Below, piece by piece: positions 17,179 through 25,910 of a DNA stretch of 64,000 nucleotides (within the stretch, counting starts at the first letter, position 1; every line of letters begins with the position of its first letter). The position numbers and the translations under genes are program-made. The stretch is taken from NCBI RefSeq assembly GCF_008039555.1, contig NZ_VDUW01000002.1:310001-374000 (forward strand), given 5' to 3'. This DNA comes from Cerasibacillus terrae. Lineage in GTDB: Bacteria; Bacillota; Bacilli; Bacillales; Amphibacillaceae. Below the pieces are notes generated by a model. The model saw only the letters and a list, made by a program, of their open reading frames with translations. It had not been told where the DNA came from and ran no database searches.

Positions 17179-18093
17179 TTATTTTTTTATAATTTTGTTT
17201 GGTGATTTTCTACTCAGCGTATTATCCTTCTTTCCAGATCCAGTTTGTGCATTAATAAAATTATCGTTTAAAAAAATAGAATAGGATGCTTTAGGAAGGT
17301 CTTTCATACTTTCAATGTCATGAATAATCTTGTCAAAGATCTCTTTATTTGGTTCTACATTTTCTTCTTCCATAAAAAGGTTTATAGATATATTTATACC
17401 CTTAGAATCAATTGGAGTACGCTTGAATAGCTTTTTAACTTCACTTTTACTCATAGATGGTTCGTTTATATATTCATCATATAATTCATCCAACGTATAG
17501 GATGCTGATGAAATAAAATAAAATGGTGTGGCATATCCACGTATATTGTTAGTGTTTTGATAAGTTACTTCTAATCTACCGATAACTGGATATTTACTTT
17601 TCATATTTTCTAAATAACGATCTAAGTTAGAAAATTCCTCTTCATAAGCCATGGCATATAGGCCTGTTTGGATATCTTGCTCTACTTCTCCTTCCAGTGT
17701 AAAAACTCGGTCTGTCGCAACTGTTTTAGATTTAAAATCAACCGGAACAATGGCATAGGAGTAGAAAAATGGTTCATTCACGGATTCTACCGTGACAGAT
17801 ACAGCGTCTTTCGCACCAATGAAATGATTTACCTTTACTTCTGTTTTATAATTATCTAGGAAAAATTCCTCGACTGCTTTTACAATTTTCTCTTTATGTT
17901 GTTTGGCAATGTCAACCGCTTCATCTTGACCGCCTCTTAATGTGTATCCTTCGCCATCATAGTCTTGCACACTTATGTATTGTTCATCTTCTTGATTTGG
18001 TTGTTTTGTTTCTTTCTTTGTGTTGTCTACGTTAAAACATCCTCCTAAGAATAATACACCGCATGTAATGAACCATATGGTTATCTTTTTCAA
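17179..18093 (-). CDS. DUF1672-like lipoprotein, candidate lipase immunity (copy 4)
   Basis: About 304 residues, lipobox VLFLGGC, with the same conserved block. TTG at 18093 follows GAGGAGGT at a normal distance, so I prefer it to ATG 18114, which precedes that site. The C-terminal third differs from copies 2 and 3 (YATPFYFISSASYTLDELY) but its last 20 residues (SGKKDNTLSRKSPNKIIKK) resemble copy 1 (SGRKNTTLSKKTPDQIIKN). This reshuffled similarity between ends points to recombination within the array. Confidence 0.78.
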   Translation of the reverse strand: MKKITIWFITCGVLFLGGCFNVDNTKKETKQPNQEDEQYISVQDYDGEGYTLRGGQDEAVDIAKQHKEKIVKAVEEFFLDNYKTEVKVNHFIGAKDAVSVTVESVNEPFFYSYAIVPVDFKSKTVATDRVFTLEGEVEQDIQTGLYAMAYEEEFSNLDRYLENMKSKYPVIGRLEVTYQNTNNIRGYATPFYFISSASYTLDELYDEYINEPSMSKSEVKKLFKRTPIDSKGINISINLFMEEENVEPNKEIFDKIIHDIESMKDLPKASYSIFLNDNFINAQTGSGKKDNTLSRKSPNKIIKK

Positions 18094-18161
18094 AGTTAAT
18101 ACCTCCTCATCCACCGAGTTCCTTTGTCGTGTGGATGTTCATAAATGGTTGTGAGTTTGTT

Positions 18162-19073
18162 TCACTCTTTTATAATTTCATCTGGAGTTTTCCTGCTTAT
18201 TGAATCTTTTGCCAGAGCTGTTTGTTTATTAATATCATTACCATTTAGGAATATTGCATAAGAACCCTTTGGAATGTCCGTCATTTCTTCAATATCATTG
18301 ACAATTATGTCAAATATTTCTTGGTCAGGTTCGATATTTTTTTCTTTCATGTAAACTTCAATCGTAATTGTTAAGTATTGCGGATCGATTGGATTTTGAT
18401 TAAAAAAATGCCGCAACTCTTCTTTGTTCATTTTGGAATTATTTGTATACACATCAAATAATTCTTTAAATGTTTCTCCAAAGGGTGAAACAAAATAGTG
18501 GGGTGTTATATAACCACGTATAATATTTGTGTTTTGAATTGCCTCTTTATTTATACCTATAATTGGATATTCCTTCTCCAAAGTTTGTAAGTAGTTATCT
18601 AAATTGGCAAATTCCTCCTCATAGGCCATCACATATAGTCCACCTTTAATCCCTTTCTCCACTTCTCCTTCCAGTGTAAAAACTCGGTCTGTCGCAACTG
18701 TTTTAGTATTAAAATCAACCGGAACAATGGCAAATGTATAGAAAAATGGTTCATTCACGGATTCGACTGTGACAGATACAGCATCTTTCGCACCAATGAA
18801 ATGATTTACCTTTACTTCTGTTTTATAATTATCTAGGAAAAATTCCTCGACTGCTTTTACAATTTTCTCTTTATGTTGTTTGGCAATGTCAACCGCTTCA
18901 TCTTGGCCACCTCTTAATGTGTATCCTTCGCCATCATAGTCTTGCACACTTATGTATTGTTCTTCTTGATTCTGTTGATTGGTTACGTTGTTCGTTTCTT
19001 CTTTTGTGTTTTCCAAGTTAAAACATCCTACTAAAAGGATGGTCGTACATATGAATAGGTATAAGTTTTTCAA
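18162..19073 (-). CDS. DUF1672-like lipoprotein, candidate lipase immunity (copy 5, first in operon)
   Basis: A 303-residue paralogue with lipobox ILLVGC; it is the promoter-proximal gene of the six-gene minus-strand operon. The start is TTG 19073 with a weaker GAGAGGT site. It carries the shared SVQDYDGEGYTLRGG block; its N-terminal linker (NLENTKEETNNVT) is almost the same as that of copy 1, and its middle is closest to copy 2 (YVMAYEEEFANLDNYLQTL). The five copies are thus mosaics of each other. The intergenic region upstream is shared with the divergent T7SS operon. Confidence 0.78.
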   Translation of the reverse strand: MKNLYLFICTTILLVGCFNLENTKEETNNVTNQQNQEEQYISVQDYDGEGYTLRGGQDEAVDIAKQHKEKIVKAVEEFFLDNYKTEVKVNHFIGAKDAVSVTVESVNEPFFYTFAIVPVDFNTKTVATDRVFTLEGEVEKGIKGGLYVMAYEEEFANLDNYLQTLEKEYPIIGINKEAIQNTNIIRGYITPHYFVSPFGETFKELFDVYTNNSKMNKEELRHFFNQNPIDPQYLTITIEVYMKEKNIEPDQEIFDIIVNDIEEMTDIPKGSYAIFLNGNDINKQTALAKDSISRKTPDEIIKE

Positions 19074-19377
19074 GATTGCAGACCTCTCATTTCATGTGAT
19101 TAATGGAAAATGTAGTTAAGAATATATAAATAAATACAAAAGAGAATATTCGGATATTAAAGTGTATACTAAAATATTACCGTATTATGAGTGGTAATCA
19201 ATAGTGATTTTGGAAAAAATGTATTCTTTAGAATAAATGATTCTATTGAACTAGTTCTAATTATGGGTATTTTTTACTGAATCGAAAGACTCATTTTTGG
19301 AAGAGTTGGAAAATTGTATAGATAAATTTGAAAAAAGAATCTATAATAGAATCAAAGTTTAAAGGAGGTTTTACCAA
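19074..19377. other. Divergent intergenic region between lipoprotein operon and T7SS operon
   Basis: About 300 A/T-rich bases without a supported gene. It must carry promoters in both directions. Rightward, a TATAAT lies at 19342-19347 about 30 bases before the WXG100 gene. Leftward, only a weak TTGATT/TAATAT pair can be suggested. Shared control of secretion core and lipase operon is possible from the arrangement. Confidence 0.5.
19342..19347 (+). promoter_or_regulatory. -10 element of the T7SS operon promoter
   Basis: A perfect TATAAT 30 bases upstream of the WXG100 ATG. No good -35 hexamer stands at 17 bp (TAGATA at 19319-19324), which would fit a promoter needing an activator; yuk is DegU-dependent in Bacillus subtilis. 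Confidence 0.45.
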
Positions 19378-19671
19378 ATGGCAGGACTTATTCGTGTAAC
19401 ACCAGATGAATTAGAGCGCGTTGCCGCAGAGTACAGAAAAGCAGGGGGCGACATTGAAGGAATTCTTGGTCATATTGATGGTCTAATGGTGAACTTAGAT
19501 GGTGTTTGGGACGGTGAAGCTAAGGGAGCGTTTTTCGAGCAGTACGATGAGTTGAAAGAACCCTTTAGAAGAATGCATGAATTGATGGAAGAAATTCATT
19601 TACAACTAGACTCTACTGCTAATGCTCTGCGTGGTGCTGATGCTGATATAGCAAGCCAGATTCGTAGATAA
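19378..19671 (+). CDS. yukE: WXG100 protein YukE/EsxA, T7SS substrate and core component
   Basis: A 97-residue helix-turn-helix protein with the WxG turn in the form VWDGEAKGAF (about residues 40-49) and a C-terminal helix with hydrophobic periodicity. These proteins form dimers, are exported by EssC-type ATPases and are the hallmark of the system. It starts at ATG after AAAGGAGG and is the first gene of the secretion operon. A strong terminator follows immediately, so it should be made in excess over the machinery genes, as is usual for esxA/yukE. It is intact and of normal length. Confidence 0.95.
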   Translation: MAGLIRVTPDELERVAAEYRKAGGDIEGILGHIDGLMVNLDGVWDGEAKGAFFEQYDELKEPFRRMHELMEEIHLQLDSTANALRGADADIASQIRR

Positions 19672-19685
19672 TTATTTCTAAAAAT

Positions 19686-19728
19686 AAAAGGCACCATAGT
19701 ATGTCCATACTGTTGGTGCCTTTTTATT
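19686..19728 (+). terminator. Terminator/attenuator between yukE and yukD
   Basis: GGCACCA at 19690-19696 pairs with TGGTGCC at 19714-19720, with an inner AGTATG/CATACT helix, then TTTTTATTT. Partial read-through would supply the downstream machinery genes. Confidence 0.9.
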
Positions 19729-19777
19729 TATTAATAAATTTCAAGTTAAAAGTGAAGCATCAATACGGAGGATGAAT

Positions 19778-20017
19778 ATGTATATAGAGCTGACAATCGA
19801 TGTAAAGCACCAAACAAGGCCAACATTTGATATTAGATTATCAAATCAACATTCTATTAAAAAGTTGGTTGATATTGTAAGTCAAATACTTAATGAAGAG
19901 ATACAGATTAGTGATGGATATTGGATAAGGGTTCAAAATAAACAACGAGTTTATACTGGAAATCAGACATTGAAAGAATGTGGAATAACAACAGGAGACC
20001 GTGTGGAAATATTGTAA
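19778..20017 (+). CDS. yukD: YukD/EsaB ubiquitin-like T7SS protein
   Basis: A protein of about 79 residues with the beta-grasp pattern of the YukD family: MYIELTIDVKHQTRPTFDIR, a helix with VDIVSQILN, and the ending TTGDRVEIL. In the system it is a small cytosolic accessory/regulatory protein needed for secretion. I place the start at ATG 19778, six bases after GGAGG; ATG 19772 overlaps the ribosome site. It lies between yukE and the EssB gene as in Bacillus subtilis and Staphylococcus. Confidence 0.9.
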   Translation: MYIELTIDVKHQTRPTFDIRLSNQHSIKKLVDIVSQILNEEIQISDGYWIRVQNKQRVYTGNQTLKECGITTGDRVEIL

Positions 20018-20105
20018 TATGATACATATTTTTATAATGAATAAAAATCCAAACTTGGTTGATGAAATTGCAGCTAGGAAATTGCATAAGCAGGAGGATG
20101 TTTAG

Positions 20106-21416
20106 ATGGATGATAAATCGATACCATACTTTAATAAAAGGACGGAAGCAAGTATAGACTATGAAGAAAAGTCTATCATCATTTCATTACATAAAGCGAA
20201 AGTGAGATTGCATGACCAGATAGAAATTGAATTATTAAAACATATTAACCCAGCATTAAAAAAAGAAATAGAAATAGATGATGATCAATTAAAGATACAT
20301 ATTTCCCCTCCTGGATATTTTGAACAGTTTATTGAAATACATAAGAAAAGTAAGTTTGCTAAATGGCAGCTATCATTTAATTTACTTAATACAGTAGAAA
20401 ATCACTCATTAAAAAGATTAAAAGTTATCGTCTGTCCCAATAATATATTGATAGATAGTGGCTTAATGCCACATTTTTTACATTATGGAGTAAAAGAAAG
20501 TATTCCTCCTTATGAAGACCAAGATGACATTACATGGCATGAAGTAAAGGCCGCGATTGCTAGTATAGTAGACGATAAATATGATTTCGAAACATATTTT
20601 TCTCATTATGAAACAATTGATTTATCTGATATGGCTAAACAGATCATGTATGGAAAATCCTATGATCAATTACGGACATTTATAACAAAGCAGTTAAAAA
20701 AAGAGGAAAAATTAGAGCAAAGTATAGAGAGAGTTCCAAGGAAAAAATGGAAAACCTACAAGTATAGTATATTAGCACTTTCCATATTATTTATCCCAGC
20801 GGTAATCTATGTCATTTTTACCTTGTTTTTTAAAATTCCCGAGATGCAATCATATGTGGAAACGAATAAATATTTTTTACAAAAGCAGTATAGTTCTGTG
20901 ATGGATGAAATGGAAAACTATAAACCTGAAAAGATGCCATATGTTGTGCAATATCAATTAGCAATGTCGATTATTGAGAATGAAACACTGACAGACGAAC
21001 AGAGAAAAAATATACAAAAAACAATCACATTACAAACAGATGATAGATACTTTTTATACTGGATTTACATAGGACGGTCTGAATTTGAAGAAGCAATTGA
21101 TATAGCAAAAAGGTTTGAAGATAGAGACTTAATTTTGTATGGATTATATAAAAATCGCTTAGCTGTTCAGCGGGATCCGGACTTAAAAGGGAAAGATAGA
21201 GAAGAAAAAATAAAAGATATCGATTCTGAAATAGAAGAATATGAATCAGAAATAGAAGAAGAGCAAGAAGAATTAGAACGTGAACAAGAAGAGGAATTAG
21301 AAAAACAAAAAGAATTAAATAAAGAGAAATCGGCTGAAGAAGCGAAGAAGAACGAGGATGAAGCGGACACCTCTAAGAAAGATAAAAAGGGAGAAAAAAA
21401 GGATAAAGAAAAATAA
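20106..21416 (+). CDS. essB: YukC/EssB T7SS membrane pseudokinase
   Basis: A 436-residue protein with an N-terminal pseudokinase-like cytosolic domain (about residues 1-210), one membrane helix near 216-236 (ILALSILFIPAVIYVIF), an extracellular helical domain, and an extremely charged Glu/Lys C-terminal tail from about 365. Domain order, length and position fit YukC/EssB, which links the membrane complex and contacts EsaA and EssC. ATG follows AGGAGG. The charged tail is long and low in complexity, as in several relatives. All expected parts are present. Confidence 0.93.
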   Translation: MDDKSIPYFNKRTEASIDYEEKSIIISLHKAKVRLHDQIEIELLKHINPALKKEIEIDDDQLKIHISPPGYFEQFIEIHKKSKFAKWQLSFNLLNTVENHSLKRLKVIVCPNNILIDSGLMPHFLHYGVKESIPPYEDQDDITWHEVKAAIASIVDDKYDFETYFSHYETIDLSDMAKQIMYGKSYDQLRTFITKQLKKEEKLEQSIERVPRKKWKTYKYSILALSILFIPAVIYVIFTLFFKIPEMQSYVETNKYFLQKQYSSVMDEMENYKPEKMPYVVQYQLAMSIIENETLTDEQRKNIQKTITLQTDDRYFLYWIYIGRSEFEEAIDIAKRFEDRDLILYGLYKNRLAVQRDPDLKGKDREEKIKDIDSEIEEYESEIEEEQEELEREQEEELEKQKELNKEKSAEEAKKNEDEADTSKKDKKGEKKDKEK

Positions 21417-21452
21417 ATAACTTTTATCATTCATGCATAGGAAGTGACAATC

Positions 21453-24400
21453 ATGAGTATATTATGGATTTATTATGATCAGTTATGTTACTGTCATCCA
21501 CTGTCCATAGAGGATCAAGAGGAAATTACAATTGGAAATAATCTAAAACATACGATTTCATTGAGATCATTTCCTTTAGACTCAGCTATAAGCATTCAAA
21601 CCATTGATAATGAAAGACGATTACAAATTACTTATGAAGGAAATGTATTGGGGGAAGTTCAAGATCAAACACCTTTAGAAGTAAAAATAGATGCGTCTTT
21701 GTTTAAATTTCTTTTAGATGTATCACCACAGAAGGAAAAACATTATTATTTAGGTAATCAGACGGAGATACATATTCCTGTGGCTAATCACAGTGAAGAC
21801 CATAAGAGCACATGTTTTTCCTTAATCAAAGTGAAGGATCAGTGGATTTTACAACCAAATCATAAGGAAATTTATATTAATGGTCACCAAATGAAGGATA
21901 TGTACGAATTACAACTTGGGGATGTGGTGTATTATCCATCAGCAACGATGGTTCTAATTGAAAATGATGTCATGATGGTGAAGGGAAATAAAGCTTCTAA
22001 ACTCCCTTTATCTCCCGTTAAATTACCAACATCTGTGTTAAAAGAAAAGTATCCTAATTACCGGCGAACACCGCGAATGATTTATGATTTACCAGAGGAG
22101 AAAGTGAACTTCTCATTTCCTGATAGAGAAGCGGAAAACAATCAACGGGGTTTATGGATTATGGTTTTACCGCCCTTAGTGATGTTGATTGTAATGGGGG
22201 TTATTACAATGATTCGCCCCCGAGGTATCTTTATTTTAATGTCGATTGCTATTTTTACAATGACAATTATCACATCTTCCGTACAATACTTTAAAGAAAG
22301 AAAAAGGGTAAAAGAAAAAAACATAAAACGTAAAGAATTATATACGAAATACTTAAAAGATAAACAAATGGAACTCCAAAAGCTATACGATAAACAACGT
22401 GATGTACTGTACTATCATTTTCCTTCATTTGAAAGGATGAAGTATTTAACAAGTGAGATAAGTGATCAAATATGGGAACGTACCATAACGAGTCATGACT
22501 TTTTACATATTCGGGTAGGTAGAGCTACGGTACCTGCAAGTTATGACGTATCATCTCAACGGACGGAAATGACGAATCGAGAATTAGATGATTTACTAGA
22601 AAAATCGCAAGAACTTATTAGACATTTTAAAGAGGTGAAAAATGTTCCATTAACGATTGACTTATTTACAGGTTCAACAGGTATGATCGGTAAGGAAACA
22701 ATTGTTAAGCGGGAGATTAGACAGATTATCGGACAGTTAGCCTTTTTCCATAGTTATCATGATGTACGGTTTGTCGCCATATTTAATGAGGATGAATATG
22801 AAGAATGGGAATGGGTTAAATGGTTGCCACACTTTCGTTTGCCACATGTTTATGCAAGAGGACTTATTTATAATGAGCAAACAAGGGACCAATTACTTTC
22901 ATCCATTTTTGAATTATTGAAGGAAAGAGAACTTGATGAAGAAAAGGATAAAAAGCGTTTTATTCCACATTTTGTTTTTATCATCACGAATCGTCAATTA
23001 ATATCAGAGCACTCTATTTTGTCATTTTTAGAAAGTGGAGACCAAGAGGAAATAGGGATTACAACCATTTTTGCAGCAGATAGAAAGGAAAGCCTTTCTG
23101 AAAATATAAATACCCTTGTCCGATATAATGATGACAAACATGGTGATATACTGATCCAAAACCATAAGGCTAAACATACGCCATTTGAATTAGACCCGCA
23201 CACAACAACTGGAAATGAATCATTTGCTCGTACACTATTTTCTCTAAATCATGAATTAGGGATGAGTGATTCTATTCCAGATAAAGTAACATTTATGGAG
23301 TTGTTTGAAACAGATGAAGTAAAAGAATTGGAAATCCAGAAAAAATGGGCAGAAAACAAATCATCTAAGTCACTTGCTGTACCAATCGGATTAAAGAGTA
23401 AGGATGATCTTGTTTATTTAAATTTACATGAAAAGGCACATGGTCCCCATGGTTTATTAGCTGGAACAACTGGTTCGGGGAAGAGTGAGTTTTTACAAAC
23501 ATATATCTTATCATTAGCCGTTCATTTCCACCCTTATGAAGTTGCATTTTTACTTATTGACTATAAAGGGGGAGGCATGGCTCAACCATTTAAAAATATT
23601 CCACACTTACTTGGAACGATAACGAATATTGAAGGAAGTAAAAACTTTTCCAAACGTGCTCTAGAATCAATCAAAAGTGAATTAAAACATCGACAACGAC
23701 TCTTTGACCAATTCGAAGTGAATCATATAAATGATTATATGGATTTATATAAAGAGAATGTCGCAAATGAGCCTCTTCCGCATTTGTTTTTAATTTCGGA
23801 TGAGTTTGCTGAATTGAAAAGTGAAGAGCCAGAATTTATTAAGGAATTAGTAAGTGCTGCTCGTATTGGAAGAAGTTTAGGTGTTCACTTAATCCTAGCA
23901 ACACAAAAACCAGGTGGGATTATTGATAATCAGATTTGGTCGAACTCCCGTTTTAAGGTAGCACTGAAAGTACAGGATGAAAGCGATAGTAAAGAAATAC
24001 TGAAAAACGGTGATGCAGCACATATCACTGTCACCGGACGTGGATATTTACAAGTTGGAAATAATGAAGTATATGAATTATTTCAGTCAGCTTGGAGTGG
24101 TGCACCATATGAGAAGAATATTGTTTCTACAGAAGATGAAGTAGCTTTAGTGACAGACTTAGGGTTTGTACCACTATCCGAGGTAGCTACAGAAGATGAT
24201 ACTCGAAAGTCAAAAGAGACAGAAATAGACGTAGTAGTTGAAGAGATTGCTAAAGTCACGGACGAACTTCAAATCAAAAAGGTTCCAAGTCCATGGTTAC
24301 CACCATTACCGAATCGAATAATTGCAAAAGAGGATAAAATCAATCAGCCAAATCAATTCATGATCGCTTTAACAGATGAACCAGAACTACAGCAACAAAA

Positions 24401-25910
24401 TCAGTATCTTTACAAAGCGGTGGAAGATGGAAATATTGGGATATTTGGTTCAGCAGGATATGGTAAATCGATGACCATCCTTACTATTTTATTGTCTATG
24501 GCGAGAAAATACTCACCTGAGAAATATCAGTTCTATATATTTGATTTTGGTAATGGGGCACTACTTCCTTTGAAAAATTTACCACATACAGGTGATTATT
24601 TTCAAACAGATGATCTAAGAAAAATAGAGAAGTTCTTTAACATGATTCATAAAGAAATGAATAAGAGAAAAGAGCTTTTTCAAGAATATGTCGTCAATAA
24701 TATTGCTTTATATAATGAGATTGCACCTGAAAAACTTCCAATCATCTTTGTTACTGTTGATAACTTCGACATTATTAGAGACGAAATGATTGATTTGGAA
24801 AGTGAGTTTATACAGTTGTCTCGTGATGGCCAGTCATTAGGAATATATTTAATATTAAGTGCAACTCGAAATGGCGCAGTCAAACATGCGTTAATGGGGA
24901 ACTTAAAAACAAGAATCCTTCATTATTTAATGGATGCAGGTGAGAAAACGGTCATCATTGGAAAGACACCGTACGAAATTGAAGCCATACCAGGTAGGGC
25001 TTATATAAAGAAAGAGGATGCATTTCTTTCTCAGATTGTTTTACCAATTGAAGGACAAACAGATGTAGAAATGTTAGAAAATATGAAGCATGAGGTGGAA
25101 GTGTTACAAGCACGTTATCAAGATGCGAAAAAGCCATTTTCTATTCCGATGCTTCCTAACAAATTGAATTTCATTACATTTACGAAGAAGTACGAATTAA
25201 AGCAAACACTAACTAAATTTGCTATTGGTCTCGATGAAGGAAGTGTACAACCAGTCTATATTGATTTTGACAAGCATAAACAGCTAATTGTAATGGGGGA
25301 TGCTGGGAAAGGAAAAACGAATATCCTTCAATTAATCATTCATCAAATGCTTACAAATCCCGAAACGAAAATTGGACTTTTTGATTCGATTCAACATACA
25401 CTTTCTGATTATTCAGATGAAAAACAGATAGATTATATAGAAACAAAAGATAAATTCAGTAAGTGGATAGAGGATGTAGAAGAAGAGCTAGAAAGAAGGG
25501 ATAATGCATACCGCGAAGTAATAAGTGGAAAAAGAGATGCTGTATTGAAGTTCCCACCACTGATGTTGATGGTTGATGAGGTTGGTTATTTTAAACAGAA
25601 CATAAATAAGGCAGATGAAACCAAATTAATTCATATGATAAAAAATAAAACACATCTTGGTTTTTGTTTTGTCGTAACTGGTTCAGCGAATGATGTCGCA
25701 AAAGGTTTTGATCCATTAACATCACAGATGAAACAAATCAAACAGGTCATCTTGTTGATGAGAAAGTCTGATCAATCCTTTGTACATTTACCGTATGTTC
25801 GCAATGAATCTGAATTAAAACAAGGGTTCGCATATTATGTCTTAAATAATTCTGATAGAAAAATTTTAATCCCCGAATATAACCTAGAAAGGGTGAGTAG
25901 TACAATATGA
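21453..25910 (+). CDS. essC: YukBA/EssC T7SS FtsK/SpoIIIE ATPase
   Basis: About 1485 residues. Two N-terminal FHA-like domains (about residues 1-190), two membrane helices (about 230-280), then three P-loop ATPase domains with Walker A motifs GTTGSGKS (about 673), GSAGYGKS (about 1000) and GDAGKGKT (about 1283), and Walker B segments LFLISDEFAEL, IIFVTVDNFDII and MLMVDEVGYF. The second Walker B lacks the Glu after Asp, so the D2 site is probably degenerate; the first keeps DE. This is the motor that selects and drives substrates. ATG 21453 fits the AGGAAG site better than GTG 21444. The stop overlaps the EsaA start (ATGA). Confidence 0.96.
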   Translation: MSILWIYYDQLCYCHPLSIEDQEEITIGNNLKHTISLRSFPLDSAISIQTIDNERRLQITYEGNVLGEVQDQTPLEVKIDASLFKFLLDVSPQKEKHYYLGNQTEIHIPVANHSEDHKSTCFSLIKVKDQWILQPNHKEIYINGHQMKDMYELQLGDVVYYPSATMVLIENDVMMVKGNKASKLPLSPVKLPTSVLKEKYPNYRRTPRMIYDLPEEKVNFSFPDREAENNQRGLWIMVLPPLVMLIVMGVITMIRPRGIFILMSIAIFTMTIITSSVQYFKERKRVKEKNIKRKELYTKYLKDKQMELQKLYDKQRDVLYYHFPSFERMKYLTSEISDQIWERTITSHDFLHIRVGRATVPASYDVSSQRTEMTNRELDDLLEKSQELIRHFKEVKNVPLTIDLFTGSTGMIGKETIVKREIRQIIGQLAFFHSYHDVRFVAIFNEDEYEEWEWVKWLPHFRLPHVYARGLIYNEQTRDQLLSSIFELLKERELDEEKDKKRFIPHFVFIITNRQLISEHSILSFLESGDQEEIGITTIFAADRKESLSENINTLVRYNDDKHGDILIQNHKAKHTPFELDPHTTTGNESFARTLFSLNHELGMSDSIPDKVTFMELFETDEVKELEIQKKWAENKSSKSLAVPIGLKSKDDLVYLNLHEKAHGPHGLLAGTTGSGKSEFLQTYILSLAVHFHPYEVAFLLIDYKGGGMAQPFKNIPHLLGTITNIEGSKNFSKRALESIKSELKHRQRLFDQFEVNHINDYMDLYKENVANEPLPHLFLISDEFAELKSEEPEFIKELVSAARIGRSLGVHLILATQKPGGIIDNQIWSNSRFKVALKVQDESDSKEILKNGDAAHITVTGRGYLQVGNNEVYELFQSAWSGAPYEKNIVSTEDEVALVTDLGFVPLSEVATEDDTRKSKETEIDVVVEEIAKVTDELQIKKVPSPWLPPLPNRIIAKEDKINQPNQFMIALTDEPELQQQNQYLYKAVEDGNIGIFGSAGYGKSMTILTILLSMARKYSPEKYQFYIFDFGNGALLPLKNLPHTGDYFQTDDLRKIEKFFNMIHKEMNKRKELFQEYVVNNIALYNEIAPEKLPIIFVTVDNFDIIRDEMIDLESEFIQLSRDGQSLGIYLILSATRNGAVKHALMGNLKTRILHYLMDAGEKTVIIGKTPYEIEAIPGRAYIKKEDAFLSQIVLPIEGQTDVEMLENMKHEVEVLQARYQDAKKPFSIPMLPNKLNFITFTKKYELKQTLTKFAIGLDEGSVQPVYIDFDKHKQLIVMGDAGKGKTNILQLIIHQMLTNPETKIGLFDSIQHTLSDYSDEKQIDYIETKDKFSKWIEDVEEELERRDNAYREVISGKRDAVLKFPPLMLMVDEVGYFKQNINKADETKLIHMIKNKTHLGFCFVVTGSANDVAKGFDPLTSQMKQIKQVILLMRKSDQSFVHLPYVRNESELKQGFAYYVLNNSDRKILIPEYNLERVSSTI

